The position numbers and the translations under genes are program-made. The notes under the pieces are model-generated. The model was not told the origin of the DNA and did no database searches. It worked only from the letters and a program-made list of their open reading frames with translations. From a virus, in IMG/VR virus record IMGVR_UViG_3300028025_003904, positions 1-64,000 of that record: 64,000 nucleotides of DNA; one strand, written 5' to 3'. Positions 35,585 through 43,745 of this stretch are shown here, one piece after another. Every line of letters starts with the position of its first letter. Position 1 is the stretch's first letter.

Positions 35585-35615
35585 CAAATATACGAAACTT
35601 TTTTCGTAATTCCAA
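35585..35615 (-). promoter_or_regulatory. Bacteroidota-type promoter for tmRNA
   Basis: TTGG (TTG 35615-35613), 20-nt spacer, TATATTTG (35592-35585); the tmRNA 5' end is about 20 nt downstream. Confidence 0.9.
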
Positions 35616-35634
35616 ATAATATATATCTTTTTTT

Positions 35635-36171
35635 TTATTTTACGTTCCGTTTTGATAATTGAAAATTAAACGCTACTGTCATTCTTTCATCATCCGATGG
35701 TTCTACATAATGTGGTAGGTAAGATGGGAAGAAAACTATTTTACCTTTCGTTGGTAAAACTTTGTGTTTAAGACCCCTATCACAAAATACAGTATGTGCA
35801 TTTGAATCATTCAAATACCAAACTCCAGAAAGTATATTGTTAGCATGACTATGGTATTCTTGATACTTTCCTGCGGTATAATAATTCCACCACATATTAT
35901 ATTCATAAATAAAATTATCACCAAATCCATTGTAAGGTGGTGTAGTTTTAACTATTTCTATAACATTATTTATTATTTGATTGTGCTCTTTAGTACCATA
36001 TAATAGTTTGCTTTCATAATTAAAAGATGAATATACACCACCATCCCAATCAATTGGAGTATCATATTTAGTATCATCTTTTATATCTTCTCTAATACCA
36101 TCAGTTAAAGAATCTGGAACTTCTATATAATTCTCAAATATTCTTATTGGAAAAATATCAATACTTTGCAT
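35635..36171 (-). CDS. 2OG-Fe(II) oxygenase-like protein, paralogue (178 aa)
   Basis: Clear paralogue of 34399-34944: YQEYHSHANNILSGVWYLND and SYLPHYVEPSDDERMTVAFNFQLSKRN carry the same iron and 2OG ligand positions. It is followed on the minus strand by the tmRNA promoter and preceded by two more distant oxygenase-like proteins, so the region holds a local family expansion. The substrate is unknown; hydroxylation of peptides, sugars or DNA bases are all possible. Confidence 0.82.
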   Translation of the reverse strand: MQSIDIFPIRIFENYIEVPDSLTDGIREDIKDDTKYDTPIDWDGGVYSSFNYESKLLYGTKEHNQIINNVIEIVKTTPPYNGFGDNFIYEYNMWWNYYTAGKYQEYHSHANNILSGVWYLNDSNAHTVFCDRGLKHKVLPTKGKIVFFPSYLPHYVEPSDDERMTVAFNFQLSKRNVK

Positions 36172-36201
36172 ATTTAATCTTCAAAGTTTAGTATATCTTT
36201 T

Positions 36202-36762
36202 TTAAAAATCGTATAAACCAGCAACTGATTTAATATTACAATCTGAATTAAATGATATAATTGTTTTTACTATATTACTTTCTACGTTTGGTGCTCTATG
36301 TAATATAAAACTTGGGAACGTTAAAACATCTCCTTCTTTTACATCCAGCTCAATAATTTCTTTTTGATTCATTGGATTTAACAATTGAGTTTTTGGTGCT
36401 CCTTCTGGTAAATCTACATAATATACATTGGTAAATTGACAACCTAAATGGACATGCCACCCATGCTCTGAACCTTTTCTGTATTGTTGAAACCAAATAT
36501 TCCGTATAGTGATTTCATTGTATCCCATTTCTAAAAATCGCTTTTCCATTAGTTCAACTATTGGAGGCATTGCTATTTTTAAATAATGTCTTTCAACATC
36601 CCTATTTACATCCCAATCGGTTCTAGTTATATCTGTGTAATCTTTTGGATACGAATAGCGAGTTGCTTCTGCATCGTTTATTAAATCTAAAACATCTTCC
36701 TTTATTAAATCATGCTCCGATAGTTTGGAAATGATATATGGACATTCAATCCCTTTAATCAT
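36202..36762 (-). CDS. 2OG-Fe(II) oxygenase-like protein, third copy (186 aa)
   Basis: The core HGWHVHLGCQFTNVYYVDLPEG is a DSBH entry with a plausible H-x-H/D ligand pair, and ILHRAPNVESNIVKTIISFNSD supplies the distal His and a basic residue. It is more distant from the 34399/35635 pair than they are from each other. It belongs to the same cluster, separated by about 30 nt from its neighbour. Function is inferred from the fold only. Confidence 0.7.
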   Translation of the reverse strand: MIKGIECPYIISKLSEHDLIKEDVLDLINDAEATRYSYPKDYTDITRTDWDVNRDVERHYLKIAMPPIVELMEKRFLEMGYNEITIRNIWFQQYRKGSEHGWHVHLGCQFTNVYYVDLPEGAPKTQLLNPMNQKEIIELDVKEGDVLTFPSFILHRAPNVESNIVKTIISFNSDCNIKSVAGLYDF

Positions 36763-36765
36763 AAT

Positions 36766-37371
36766 TTAATTTTCAAAATTTAAAATAACATTACCCGCTG
36801 CTACTATTCTTTCTTTTGTAGAAAATCTAGATAAAGATGGTAAATGTTCTAAATTTGCATCGAATGCGTATATATAACCTTCTTCTGGAAAAAATGAATG
36901 TGTTATTCTAGGGTCCTTATCATCTTTAAAAAATAACTTCCCCTCTGCTCCAGTACAATTATCGGGTACTTGCAGATAATATACCCAAGTCCAATCTGTA
37001 AATGTATCGGAATCTGTTGGATGAAATTTTAAATGATTGTGATAGTGTGCTTGTTTTAATTCAGGCACTGCTATGTATATCCAAGTTCTTTGGTATCCAC
37101 TTAAATACTTTTCATTGTTTAGTTCCGTAAAAAAATCTCTTACTTTATTATAACATAAAGAAAACATATTACGGGTTTCATCACCACATAGAGTTTGTCC
37201 ATCCATTTGTAAACCAGGTGCTCTCATACGAGTATCGTTAAATCTCTTATCTGGCATCCACAAGTCTCTATCAATCTGTATTTCTTTAATAACTTTTTGA
37301 TTATCAATACCACTCATAGGTATTTTGTAAATCTTATGGTTTAAAAAACCAATTTCTTCATAACTAATCAT
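36766..37371 (-). CDS. 2OG-Fe(II) oxygenase-like protein, fourth copy (201 aa)
   Basis: A 201-residue protein with a DSBH-like core: QAHYHNHLKFHPTDSDTFTDWTWVYYLQVP, EGKLFFKD and EEGYIYAFDANLEHLPSLSRFSTKERIVAAGNVI, with His residues in NHLKFH and LEHLP and an Arg in KERIV at the expected ligand positions. It follows the third copy by 3 nt, so all are probably one operon with the zeta-like kinase. The family call is less certain than for the first two. Confidence 0.65.
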   Translation of the reverse strand: MISYEEIGFLNHKIYKIPMSGIDNQKVIKEIQIDRDLWMPDKRFNDTRMRAPGLQMDGQTLCGDETRNMFSLCYNKVRDFFTELNNEKYLSGYQRTWIYIAVPELKQAHYHNHLKFHPTDSDTFTDWTWVYYLQVPDNCTGAEGKLFFKDDKDPRITHSFFPEEGYIYAFDANLEHLPSLSRFSTKERIVAAGNVILNFEN

Positions 37372-37385
37372 AACTTATTATTCTC

Positions 37386-38186
37386 CTATTTCATATTTTT
37401 TAATGCTCTTGCAGTTGCTATCCATTTTTTAGCAATTGGATTTGTTATTGGTTGTGCTAAAAATCTAGCTGCTGCTTTTGTTACATCACCATGCTTAACA
37501 CCCACTACCGAATTATCTACAATTGAGAATTTGTATCCACCAAATAATCTTTGGAACTTACCCATGTTCTCTTGACATGCTTTCCAACTCTTTACCAATA
37601 ACTCTTCTGGTACTACTCTACTTCTTTGTAGGTTTCTTTCTTTTGCTACCTCCAATGATGTGTTTACAAACACCATATAACAATCATATCCTAACTCTTC
37701 AGCGTGTCCTTTTTGTTTAGCAATCTTATCGTACTCATGTCCAGTACCATCAATAATCATACCCAATCTACCGGCTTCGTAAAAATCTTTTAATTGCTTT
37801 GTTATTACCTTCGCCTTATTACGAATTGAATCAGATGATTTACCTTGTATTTTATCCCATAATTGTGGGTCTTCTTTTTCAATTTTTGCTAAATCCTTTG
37901 GGTCTATACCATTCTTTTTTAAACCAGCTTCAAATGCCGAATCTGAATTTACAACTTTCAAACCAGATGGTGCAAACTTTGTATAATCAACTACTCCAAA
38001 TATTTCTTTTGACATAAATCCTTTACCACTACCAGGTCCACCTGCTAAAAATATACACTTAAAGATACCGGGGTCATCAACACCCTCTGCAATCATTTGC
38101 TCTTGCAACTTTTGCTTTGTTCTTTGTAAGTATATACTTAACGTAGATAGTTCATCTACTGCTTCGTTCAATAAATGTTTGGACAT
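37386..38186 (-). CDS. Zeta-toxin-like P-loop kinase (266 aa)
   Basis: Walker A FLAGGPGSGKG (about residues 47-57), a later VNSDSAFE and a Walker B-like MIIDGTGHEYD match zeta-toxin/AAA kinase proteins, which phosphorylate small molecules (UDP-GlcNAc for zeta toxins). The N-terminal 40 residues are a charged helix. Phage proteins of this group may act on nucleotide sugars or as anti-host toxins. A TATATTTATA element lies 22 nt upstream. No antitoxin-like partner is visible next to it. Confidence 0.75.
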   Translation of the reverse strand: MSKHLLNEAVDELSTLSIYLQRTKQKLQEQMIAEGVDDPGIFKCIFLAGGPGSGKGFMSKEIFGVVDYTKFAPSGLKVVNSDSAFEAGLKKNGIDPKDLAKIEKEDPQLWDKIQGKSSDSIRNKAKVITKQLKDFYEAGRLGMIIDGTGHEYDKIAKQKGHAEELGYDCYMVFVNTSLEVAKERNLQRSRVVPEELLVKSWKACQENMGKFQRLFGGYKFSIVDNSVVGVKHGDVTKAAARFLAQPITNPIAKKWIATARALKNMK

Positions 38187-38207
38187 AGTTTTAATTAGTT
38201 TATATAG

Positions 38208-38217
38208 TATAAATATA
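38208..38217 (-). promoter_or_regulatory. TATATTTATA element (possible late promoter)
   Basis: Perfect TATATTTATA, sense orientation, 22 nt before the zeta-toxin-like gene; no TTG at -33. Confidence 0.45.
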
Positions 38218-38225
38218 TATTTTTA

Positions 38226-38399
38226 TTAAATATGTGTCCAAATTTCTCTTTTAACTATCTTACGAATGTTAGTTGTAGATACTCCGTTGTTAGATGCTAT
38301 AACTTTTAAATTACGATGTCCCATCTTCCACAATGCTCTTATCATTTCCACTTGTCCATCTGTTAGTTTGTGGTTTGGATGTTGTTCGCCTTTTAACAT
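38226..38399 (-). CDS. Small HTH protein (57 aa), possible homing-endonuclease remnant
   Basis: ATG 38399 to TAA 38226 encodes MLKGEQHPNHKLTDGQVEMI and then RALWKMGHRNLKVIASNNGVSTTNIRKIV, a tri-helical helix-turn-helix pattern as in resolvase- or NUMOD-like DNA-binding modules found at the ends of GIY-YIG/HNH endonucleases. The N-terminal 'GEQHPNHKLT' resembles the sequence that begins such modules. It stops just before the HAD phosphatase start, so it may be a stand-alone regulator or a fragment of a lost homing gene. Confidence 0.55.
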   Translation of the reverse strand: MLKGEQHPNHKLTDGQVEMIRALWKMGHRNLKVIASNNGVSTTNIRKIVKREIWTHI

Positions 38400-38402
38400 T
38401 TA

Positions 38403-38783
38403 TTAAAGTCCTACATTTTCCCAATTCGAATTGATGAACCCAGCATCCCTACCAACGGCAACTGCCATAGCACGTGCGTTTTCGGGCTCACCCTTTGAAT
38501 TGTTGTTGATTAAAATTCTTTCTTCTCGTCCGATACCCATTACGATTTGGTGATAACGGATACCTGCGTTTTCCATTTGTTGTTTAGTAATCAGTTCCAA
38601 ATGCCAAGGCCTAGCGGTTGTTAATACAATGTGATGACCGGCTTCATACCACTCATTCATTTTCTCTTTCACACCTGGCAACACATTTACTACGTTAGGG
38701 TCTAAATCTTCAAAACGAACTTGCTCAATCAAAGTACCGTCTATATCACTAAAAATCGTTTTGTAATTTTGTTCTCTTTTCAT
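38403..38783 (-). CDS. HAD-superfamily phosphatase (126 aa)
   Basis: HAD motif I is FSDIDGTLIEQ (Asp14/Asp16 nucleophile and acid), motif II is VLTTARPWH, and RILINNNSKGEPENARAMAVAVGRDAG holds a lysine and a distal motif-like region. It resembles small phage phosphatases of the polynucleotide 3'-phosphatase or capsule-phosphatase type. The tail KGEPENARAM is unusual. It has its own promoter of the TTAGG class (38815-38846) and could act in tRNA or nucleotide repair. Confidence 0.7.
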   Translation of the reverse strand: MKREQNYKTIFSDIDGTLIEQVRFEDLDPNVVNVLPGVKEKMNEWYEAGHHIVLTTARPWHLELITKQQMENAGIRYHQIVMGIGREERILINNNSKGEPENARAMAVAVGRDAGFINSNWENVGL

Positions 38784-38814
38784 ATCTTTTTAATGTTTAA
38801 CTCTCACTACTCTA

Positions 38815-38846
38815 TAAAGGTAAGTAAAAAAATCTACATTTCCTAA
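38815..38846 (-). promoter_or_regulatory. Promoter with TTAGG -33 and TACCTTTA -7
   Basis: TACCTTTA (38822-38815), with TTAGGAAAT in place of TTG at the -33 position (38838-38846). It shares this block with the promoter at 39220 and the same leader downstream. Confidence 0.65.
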
Positions 38847-38862
38847 TTTTATTTCATTTATT

Positions 38863-39183
38863 TTATAAATAAGCAACTCCATAAACACCATATTTGGCAG
38901 TTCCATCAATGATGTTTCCTCTACTATGTTTGGCGGCAGAGTCACGAGAAGCGGCTTTCATTAAATCACCTTTCTTAATTGGTACTCCTTTGTAATCACC
39001 ATTATAACGGGAGATAAATCCCCACACACTTCCGTTGCTAATTAGTTTAATAAACTTACTACCAACACGCATTTCTATTGGTTTGGGTGTTAGGTTTGAT
39101 AAGTGAGTTGCGTAGTAATCAGCAATTTCTAAATTAACTTTGTCAATAAATGCATTAACGATTGGGTTATTGTAGTTTTTCAT
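38863..39183 (-). CDS. Hypothetical protein (106 aa)
   Basis: A 106-residue basic soluble protein (MKNYNNPIVNAFIDKVNLEI...) containing KPIEMRVGSKFIKLISNGSVWGFI, a possible small SH3-like or OB beta-barrel segment, and a Lys/Ser-rich C-terminal part. No family is recognised. It has a leader and promoter (39220) of the repeated small-gene cassette. Confidence 0.55.
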   Translation of the reverse strand: MKNYNNPIVNAFIDKVNLEIADYYATHLSNLTPKPIEMRVGSKFIKLISNGSVWGFISRYNGDYKGVPIKKGDLMKAASRDSAAKHSRGNIIDGTAKYGVYGVAYL

Positions 39184-39219
39184 ATCTTTGTTGTTTTATG
39201 TTTATCTCTTATTACTCTA

Positions 39220-39250
39220 TAAAGGTAAGTAAAAGTTTTCACATTTCCTA
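39220..39250 (-). promoter_or_regulatory. Promoter with TTAGG-like -33
   Basis: TACCTTTA (39227-39220) with TAGGAAATG at -33 (about 39242-39250), overlapping the end of the small membrane-protein gene; same subclass as 38815. Confidence 0.65.
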
Positions 39251-39364
39251 GTCTTTCCTAAAAAACTTTTCATAAATTTCCAAAATAATATATTCAGCTA
39301 AACACACTACTGAAAATACCATAATGATTGAAACCATCCAAATATCTTTTGCTATTCTATACAT
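39248..39364 (-). CDS. Small single-pass membrane protein (38 aa)
   Basis: ATG 39364 to TAG 39248 encodes MYRIAKDIWMVSIIMVFSVV, a hydrophobic helix, then AEYIILEIYEKFFRKD. It begins 4 nt after the stop of the 39369-39749 gene, as expected for an operon partner. A longer frame to 39577 in the same frame would overlap the upstream gene by 200 nt and was not used. Function unknown. Confidence 0.5.
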   Translation of the reverse strand: MYRIAKDIWMVSIIMVFSVVCLAEYIILEIYEKFFRKD

Positions 39365-39368
39365 ATTA

Positions 39369-39749
39369 TTATGTTCTAAAGTGTGCTCCGTTTGATGACC
39401 ATCCTTTGGAGTGATTACTATATGTTGGACGAGGGGTGTATGCGAATGAACCCGCTGCCATTCGAGAGGTATTACCAATCGCATCCCAATCTGATTCCCA
39501 TTTATTATCCGATAATAAAATACCATCTTTAATGATGATGGCGTGTTTACCAGTATTACCAAAAGATGGACCAACACTTTGTATGTTCTTTCTATCCAGC
39601 TTCCAAAAGGTATTTTTACGATTTACTCTATCAACCTCAATAAACAAAATTGAACGTGCTTTTACTTTACACACCTTAATGTCTTTAGAATCAGATTTAC
39701 CATTTTTGGAAACCATCACTTCGACAATTTGACCATTTAAATATTCCAT
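39369..39749 (-). CDS. Hypothetical basic protein (126 aa)
   Basis: A 126-residue protein (MEYLNGQIVEVMVSKNGKSD...) whose first 60 residues look like a small beta-barrel (VEVMVSKNGKSDSKDIKVCKVKA) with a flexible Gly/Ser/His-rich C-terminus (RPTYSNHSKGWSSNGAHF). No family is recognised. It has a promoter at 39773-39803. Confidence 0.55.
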   Translation of the reverse strand: MEYLNGQIVEVMVSKNGKSDSKDIKVCKVKARSILFIEVDRVNRKNTFWKLDRKNIQSVGPSFGNTGKHAIIIKDGILLSDNKWESDWDAIGNTSRMAAGSFAYTPRPTYSNHSKGWSSNGAHFRT

Positions 39750-39772
39750 ATCTTTATCGTTTTGTTATATAG

Positions 39773-39803
39773 TAAAGATAAGTAAAATAAATTAAAAAGT
39801 CAA
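39773..39803 (-). promoter_or_regulatory. Bacteroidota-type promoter
   Basis: TTG (39803-39801), 20-nt spacer, TATCTTTA (39780-39773), in a TTGACTTTTTAATTTATT block like those at 3168 and 3489. Confidence 0.8.
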
Positions 39804-39815
39804 GTCTTTTCTAAA

Positions 39816-40523
39816 TTATTTTTTAGGTTTTTTTATTGCGGCAAATGCGGTTTTGTATGCAGGTGATGTTTTATCGTAACCCAATGCAGTTTTAACTTTG
39901 ATATTTCTACCCGTTTCTGGATTCTTTATTCGTTTATCCAATGCACCTACGGGTATCATAGATGATAATTTTTTAATATTGGCTTGTTGTTTTTCTGCAC
40001 CGGCTTTTGTTCCACTTTGTGCTTTTTTTCCAGTCTTAAACATCATCGTTTTTTCTTTATCTCTAAAATTAGAGTACGCTTGACCTATTTGATTTGGGTG
40101 AAACTTACCTATGTTTTCCTCACCACCTTCTCTAAAAATTAAATGTGCATTTCCTTTTGTATCCTTACCACCATATATAACAGAATCTTGGTTATACTTT
40201 TTTACAATATGTTCCATAAATTCTTTTGGTGCACCTGGTATAAACAAAGTTTCTTCTACTGCGTCTACCAATTTATCAGATGGGCACTTTGCATATGGTA
40301 TGGCTGAATCTTGACACTCTCTCCAATGTCCACTTACTTTAAAAAACCCTAAACCCCGTTTTCTGCAATCCGCTTCTAATTGTTTATTTAATTTTTTATT
40401 TTCAGCAGGTGTATTGGCGTAACGATATGCACTTGCCATTCCCCAACTAGGAACTTTTTTATCTACCACGTGTTGATATGCTCGTGCTAATGATGCTTCG
40501 TCTAATTTATGAAATTTTTCCAT
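39816..40523 (-). CDS. DUF3293-like protein (235 aa)
   Basis: Residues about 25-80 (WGMASAYRYANTPAENKKLNKQLEADCRKRGLGFFKVSGHWREC) and VEETLFIPGAPKEFMEHIVKKYNQDSVIYGG match, by memory, the DUF3293 pattern of Asn-rich start, 'G..~~~v.G.~.e' and 'E.S~lv.......L...f.Q.aVi'. The C-terminal 60 residues are Lys-rich and disordered (KTGKKAQSGTKAGAEKQQ), perhaps for DNA or RNA contact. Function unknown. A TATATTTATT element lies 17 nt before the ATG. Confidence 0.6.
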   Translation of the reverse strand: MEKFHKLDEASLARAYQHVVDKKVPSWGMASAYRYANTPAENKKLNKQLEADCRKRGLGFFKVSGHWRECQDSAIPYAKCPSDKLVDAVEETLFIPGAPKEFMEHIVKKYNQDSVIYGGKDTKGNAHLIFREGGEENIGKFHPNQIGQAYSNFRDKEKTMMFKTGKKAQSGTKAGAEKQQANIKKLSSMIPVGALDKRIKNPETGRNIKVKTALGYDKTSPAYKTAFAAIKKPKK

Positions 40524-40539
40524 TCTATATTATTATACT

Positions 40540-40549
40540 AATAAATATA
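40540..40549 (-). promoter_or_regulatory. TATATTTATT element (possible late promoter)
   Basis: Sense TATATTTATTAG about 17 nt upstream of the DUF3293-like gene; no TTG at -33. Confidence 0.4.
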
Positions 40550-40562
40550 ATAAATTATTATT

Positions 40563-41687
40563 TTACCTACCAAAACCGATTTTACCCTTTTGGATTTCTG
40601 TTTTGAATTGTTCTGTGTTGATGTTGTAGATGTCAGCTAATGTCATTCCTTCCGTTACTACATTGTCCATACCCAAATGTTTAATAAGAATATTAGTATC
40701 ATCTACATTTAGTTTATCAAACTTATGTTCCGCAATCAATCTACCTTTTCTTAATAGAGCAGAATCAATCTTCTCCTTATCCATATTGAATGTTGCAATG
40801 ATACTGATATTTAGAATATCACCCAATATACCATCGGTTAAATTTAGAATGTTAGATACACCAGTAGATGAGTGTGAATTATTCCTATCGCCAATAATCT
40901 TTTCAGCATCCTCAATCACCAAAATACAATCTTTGTTGTCCATTAAGAATGGAACAAAATCAGGATTCACAATACTCTCTGCCAAAATTGGTGGTAAGAA
41001 TAATACCTTTCTCTTCATATGGTTTGCCAACCATTTGATGTATGTGGTTTTACCCGTACCTGGTAGACCATGTAATAAAACTAATCTACCTCTTTGTTCC
41101 TTTTTAGATGTAAGTGCAGTTACAATTGAATCGTTTATCTTAACAAAATCCTTACCATAGTTTAATTCCAAATCAATCTTTGGTTTTGGTAGTTTGAACT
41201 CTTCTGTTTCAAATCCGTATGATGTTGCTTTCAATAAATGTATCTTACCTTCTTTGCTTTGTTTAGATAATTTTGTAACACTATCTAATATAGTATTCTT
41301 TAATACATCTTTTGCACAAGTATATGCAAATGATAATCTGTATTGGTTCTTCTTTATTGATTTTGACTCTGGTTCTATATAATCAGGCTCATCAAAGTAA
41401 TCTCCATCAATCTCTGATACATTTATTAAAATTAAATCCATACCATCAATCCTCTTTTCGTAAGTTGAATTACGTTTTGATTCTTTTGGTGATATAAAAT
41501 ACTCCGATTGTTGGATTTGATTAAATCCAGCAGTTTCTATTAAAGATAAAACCTTCTTATCAAACTTTATATCATTTGAAAACTTTGTACTATTATACAA
41601 TTTACCAGTCTTTAAGGCAATGTATTTGCCCATAGAAAAGTCATCACCATGTCCGGATGTATATAGTTTCTCTAATTCAGTATTCAT
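40563..41687 (-). CDS. BCS1-like AAA ATPase (374 aa)
   Basis: The C-terminal AAA domain has Walker A LHGLPGTGKTTY, Walker B ILVIEDAEKI, sensor/Arg-rich ISIIATFNMDKEKIDSALLRKGRLI, as in BCS1/cell-division-type AAA proteins (GLPGTGKTTYIKWLA). The N-terminal 190 residues are a separate domain (KLYTSGHGDDFSMGKYIALKTG, LILINVSEIDGDYFDEPD). It probably uses ATP to remodel a protein complex. It lies between the methyltransferase and a DUF3293-like gene and is likely cotranscribed with the methyltransferase. Confidence 0.8.
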   Translation of the reverse strand: MNTELEKLYTSGHGDDFSMGKYIALKTGKLYNSTKFSNDIKFDKKVLSLIETAGFNQIQQSEYFISPKESKRNSTYEKRIDGMDLILINVSEIDGDYFDEPDYIEPESKSIKKNQYRLSFAYTCAKDVLKNTILDSVTKLSKQSKEGKIHLLKATSYGFETEEFKLPKPKIDLELNYGKDFVKINDSIVTALTSKKEQRGRLVLLHGLPGTGKTTYIKWLANHMKRKVLFLPPILAESIVNPDFVPFLMDNKDCILVIEDAEKIIGDRNNSHSSTGVSNILNLTDGILGDILNISIIATFNMDKEKIDSALLRKGRLIAEHKFDKLNVDDTNILIKHLGMDNVVTEGMTLADIYNINTEQFKTEIQKGKIGFGR

Positions 41688-41690
41688 ATA

Positions 41691-42923
41691 TTATAGTTTT
41701 CTCCACACCCAAACTGGTTCGCAGAATGTTTTACCAATATTTTCTTTTGCCTTTTCTATTTCTTCTTCTGTGAATCTAGCTTCATCACCTTCAATCATTG
41801 CACCTGCACCGATACTACCTGGTCTTTTAGCCATTTCCATGCCTAAACATCCTTGATACTCTGCACCTGGCAACGTACCAATAAAATCATTCATAGGGTT
41901 TGTAATCTCCTGATACCCTTTACCATCTCCTTTTGATGCTGCATACACATCGGCAATATTTACTGCTAAATATCCACCCTTACGGATTGACGGCCATAGG
42001 TTGTTGATTACTTTATGTAGGAAAGATTCATTCCAAGCATCTATGTTTTTATATCTTACCCAACTCTGTGTATCATCATACGAATATCTTTCTACATTAA
42101 AGTATGGTGGCGATGTAAATACAATATCAAAGTAATCAGGGTATTGTGTGAAATCAAAATCTTCAGCTGGTGATTCGTGGAATGTTGCTTTCTTTTCTGT
42201 TTCAAAGAAACCATTATTCTTTTTATAGAACTCTGCCTGTTGTTGATAGATTGGATGGTTTTCTTTACGCGGGTCAATACCTACATAATGTTCTCCCTTT
42301 TCACTTGCAAAGAACCCACATACTCTATCGCCCCAACCCGCTGAAAAATCTAATACATTCTTTGCTCCCACAAAATCGTATAATGCTTTGGCAACATTAG
42401 GTTTGAATTGAGAACAGATATACTTTCTTAAACTCAAACATACTCTCAATGAGTTTCTATTTACCTCATCAAACTTTAAAGTATATAATCCACCCATAAG
42501 TGAATACATAAACTCTTTTGATTCCCAAGTTCTTTTGGGTCCAGGTGATACTGTACCGTCTACACTCCAACGATTTGCTTGTTGGAAATAGTTAGATGCT
42601 GCGTTCCCCGTATTCAATCTACGGAAGTATAAATTCTTTCCGTTATAAGTTAGTGGGTAGCGAGATTCGCTTGCCTTACGTGGAAACCATTCACCTTCTA
42701 CCATAAGGTTTTGATGACGAATGCCTTTTGTTGCTAGATATTCACTCCGTGCTTCTTTCTCTGTGATTTCAGCGTATGGGATTGGATACTCCATTAGGAT
42801 TTGAGATAAAGTTTCTTTTACATCTTCTTTATCAAATGTATTCTTAATGTACGTCCATTCTTCTTTTGGAATGTGTAGATAAGGATTCATACCCTTATAC
42901 TTGTCAAAATAATCTATATACAT
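41691..42923 (-). CDS. DNA methyltransferase-like protein with SPPY motif, second copy (410 aa)
   Basis: Motifs SAGWGDR (194-200) and VFTSPPYFNVERYSYDDTQSW (268-288) match the methyltransferase at 19552 (SAGWGGR, TSPPYFDRERYSDDDSQS), and both share the following 'NIADVY/NIADIK' strand. This copy lacks the long N-terminal domain of the first. It is followed by an AAA ATPase and preceded by a PLP-dependent enzyme. Two homologous methyltransferases imply either two target sites, or a modification system in which one has been repurposed. Confidence 0.75.
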   Translation of the reverse strand: MYIDYFDKYKGMNPYLHIPKEEWTYIKNTFDKEDVKETLSQILMEYPIPYAEITEKEARSEYLATKGIRHQNLMVEGEWFPRKASESRYPLTYNGKNLYFRRLNTGNAASNYFQQANRWSVDGTVSPGPKRTWESKEFMYSLMGGLYTLKFDEVNRNSLRVCLSLRKYICSQFKPNVAKALYDFVGAKNVLDFSAGWGDRVCGFFASEKGEHYVGIDPRKENHPIYQQQAEFYKKNNGFFETEKKATFHESPAEDFDFTQYPDYFDIVFTSPPYFNVERYSYDDTQSWVRYKNIDAWNESFLHKVINNLWPSIRKGGYLAVNIADVYAASKGDGKGYQEITNPMNDFIGTLPGAEYQGCLGMEMAKRPGSIGAGAMIEGDEARFTEEEIEKAKENIGKTFCEPVWVWRKL

Positions 42924-42933
42924 AACTTTTTAT

Positions 42934-43701
42934 TTAAGCACCTACATTCCAAAACAATGCTCCAGGTGATGCCATTTCTTTAATATGTTTCCAAGCTTTA
43001 CTATCGTATGTTAATGATGATGGGAATGGTGGCCTTTCTTCTATTGGACAATCTTTATGGAATGGCATTCTTTTTGGTATTGTTATAGCTCTACCCATTT
43101 CCGCATTAGTAGTACCATGTCCAATTTGAACCCCATAAACCTTTGCATCAGGCCAAGCCATCTGTAATCCTCTACTTAAAACACCACTACTCATTACACT
43201 CCACACTTCCGTTGGTTGTATTGGTAATTCTTTAGCAAAATTGGATATTGTCTGAACTATGATTGGGTGGTCTAAACCAAATGGAATACACATAGTTTTA
43301 TCCCAACCCAACCCTTGTCTATCTTTTGCTCTTTTATTTATAACCGTCAACATACCCATAGGTACTTGGTTGATTTCAGCACCAGCTTCCTCTGCTTCTT
43401 TTGTTAAGTCAGTTTTTTCATCACTATCTGGAATATAGATAATTGCTTTCTTTCCTAAATCCTTACACACATATGCCAATGCAAGTTGAGCATATCCTTG
43501 TCTTGGTGAAGCATATACCCAATTATCTATTTCCGGATACCTTAAAACAAAATTATAAGCTGCTCTTCGTTTTGTTCCACCAGGTAAAAAATCTTCTCTA
43601 ACTACATTTATACCTTCTATGTTTTCTATAACGATAGGAGGCAAGTTGATTTGAGTATCTAATTGTTTGTAATCAAAATCAAAAAAATCAAATTGCTTCA
43701 T
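42934..43701 (-). CDS. PLP-dependent enzyme, ACC-deaminase/D-cysteine-desulfhydrase-like (255 aa)
   Basis: The motif VREDFLPGGTKRRAAYNFVLR places a lysine where PLP fold-type II enzymes of the ACC deaminase group hold the cofactor lysine (GGNKxR-like). Other signatures include KKAIIYIPDSDEKTD, LTKEAEEAGAEI and VWSVMSSGVLSRGLQMAWPDAKVYGVQIG (a tryptophan-synthase-beta-like phosphate loop region). At 255 residues it is shorter than the family's usual 330, so part of the domain may be missing. It may act in amine or nucleoside metabolism, perhaps with the methyltransferase next to it. Its TTAGG-type promoter lies 6 nt before the ATG, implying a leaderless mRNA. Confidence 0.7.
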   Translation of the reverse strand: MKQFDFFDFDYKQLDTQINLPPIVIENIEGINVVREDFLPGGTKRRAAYNFVLRYPEIDNWVYASPRQGYAQLALAYVCKDLGKKAIIYIPDSDEKTDLTKEAEEAGAEINQVPMGMLTVINKRAKDRQGLGWDKTMCIPFGLDHPIIVQTISNFAKELPIQPTEVWSVMSSGVLSRGLQMAWPDAKVYGVQIGHGTTNAEMGRAITIPKRMPFHKDCPIEERPPFPSSLTYDSKAWKHIKEMASPGALFWNVGA

Positions 43702-43706
43702 AGATA

Positions 43707-43738
43707 CAAAGATACTAAAACTTTTTTATATAACCTAA
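43707..43738 (-). promoter_or_regulatory. Promoter with TTAGG -33 and TATCTTTG -7
   Basis: TATCTTTG (43714-43707) with TTAGG at -33 (43738-43734), only about 6 nt before the ATG of the PLP gene. Confidence 0.65.
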
Positions 43739-43745
43739 TTTTTTA

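Noticed and set aside
39365-39577. Long version (109 codons) of the small membrane protein
   Set aside because: It overlaps the 39369-39749 gene by about 200 nt in another frame; the internal ATG at 39364 gives a clean 38-residue protein.
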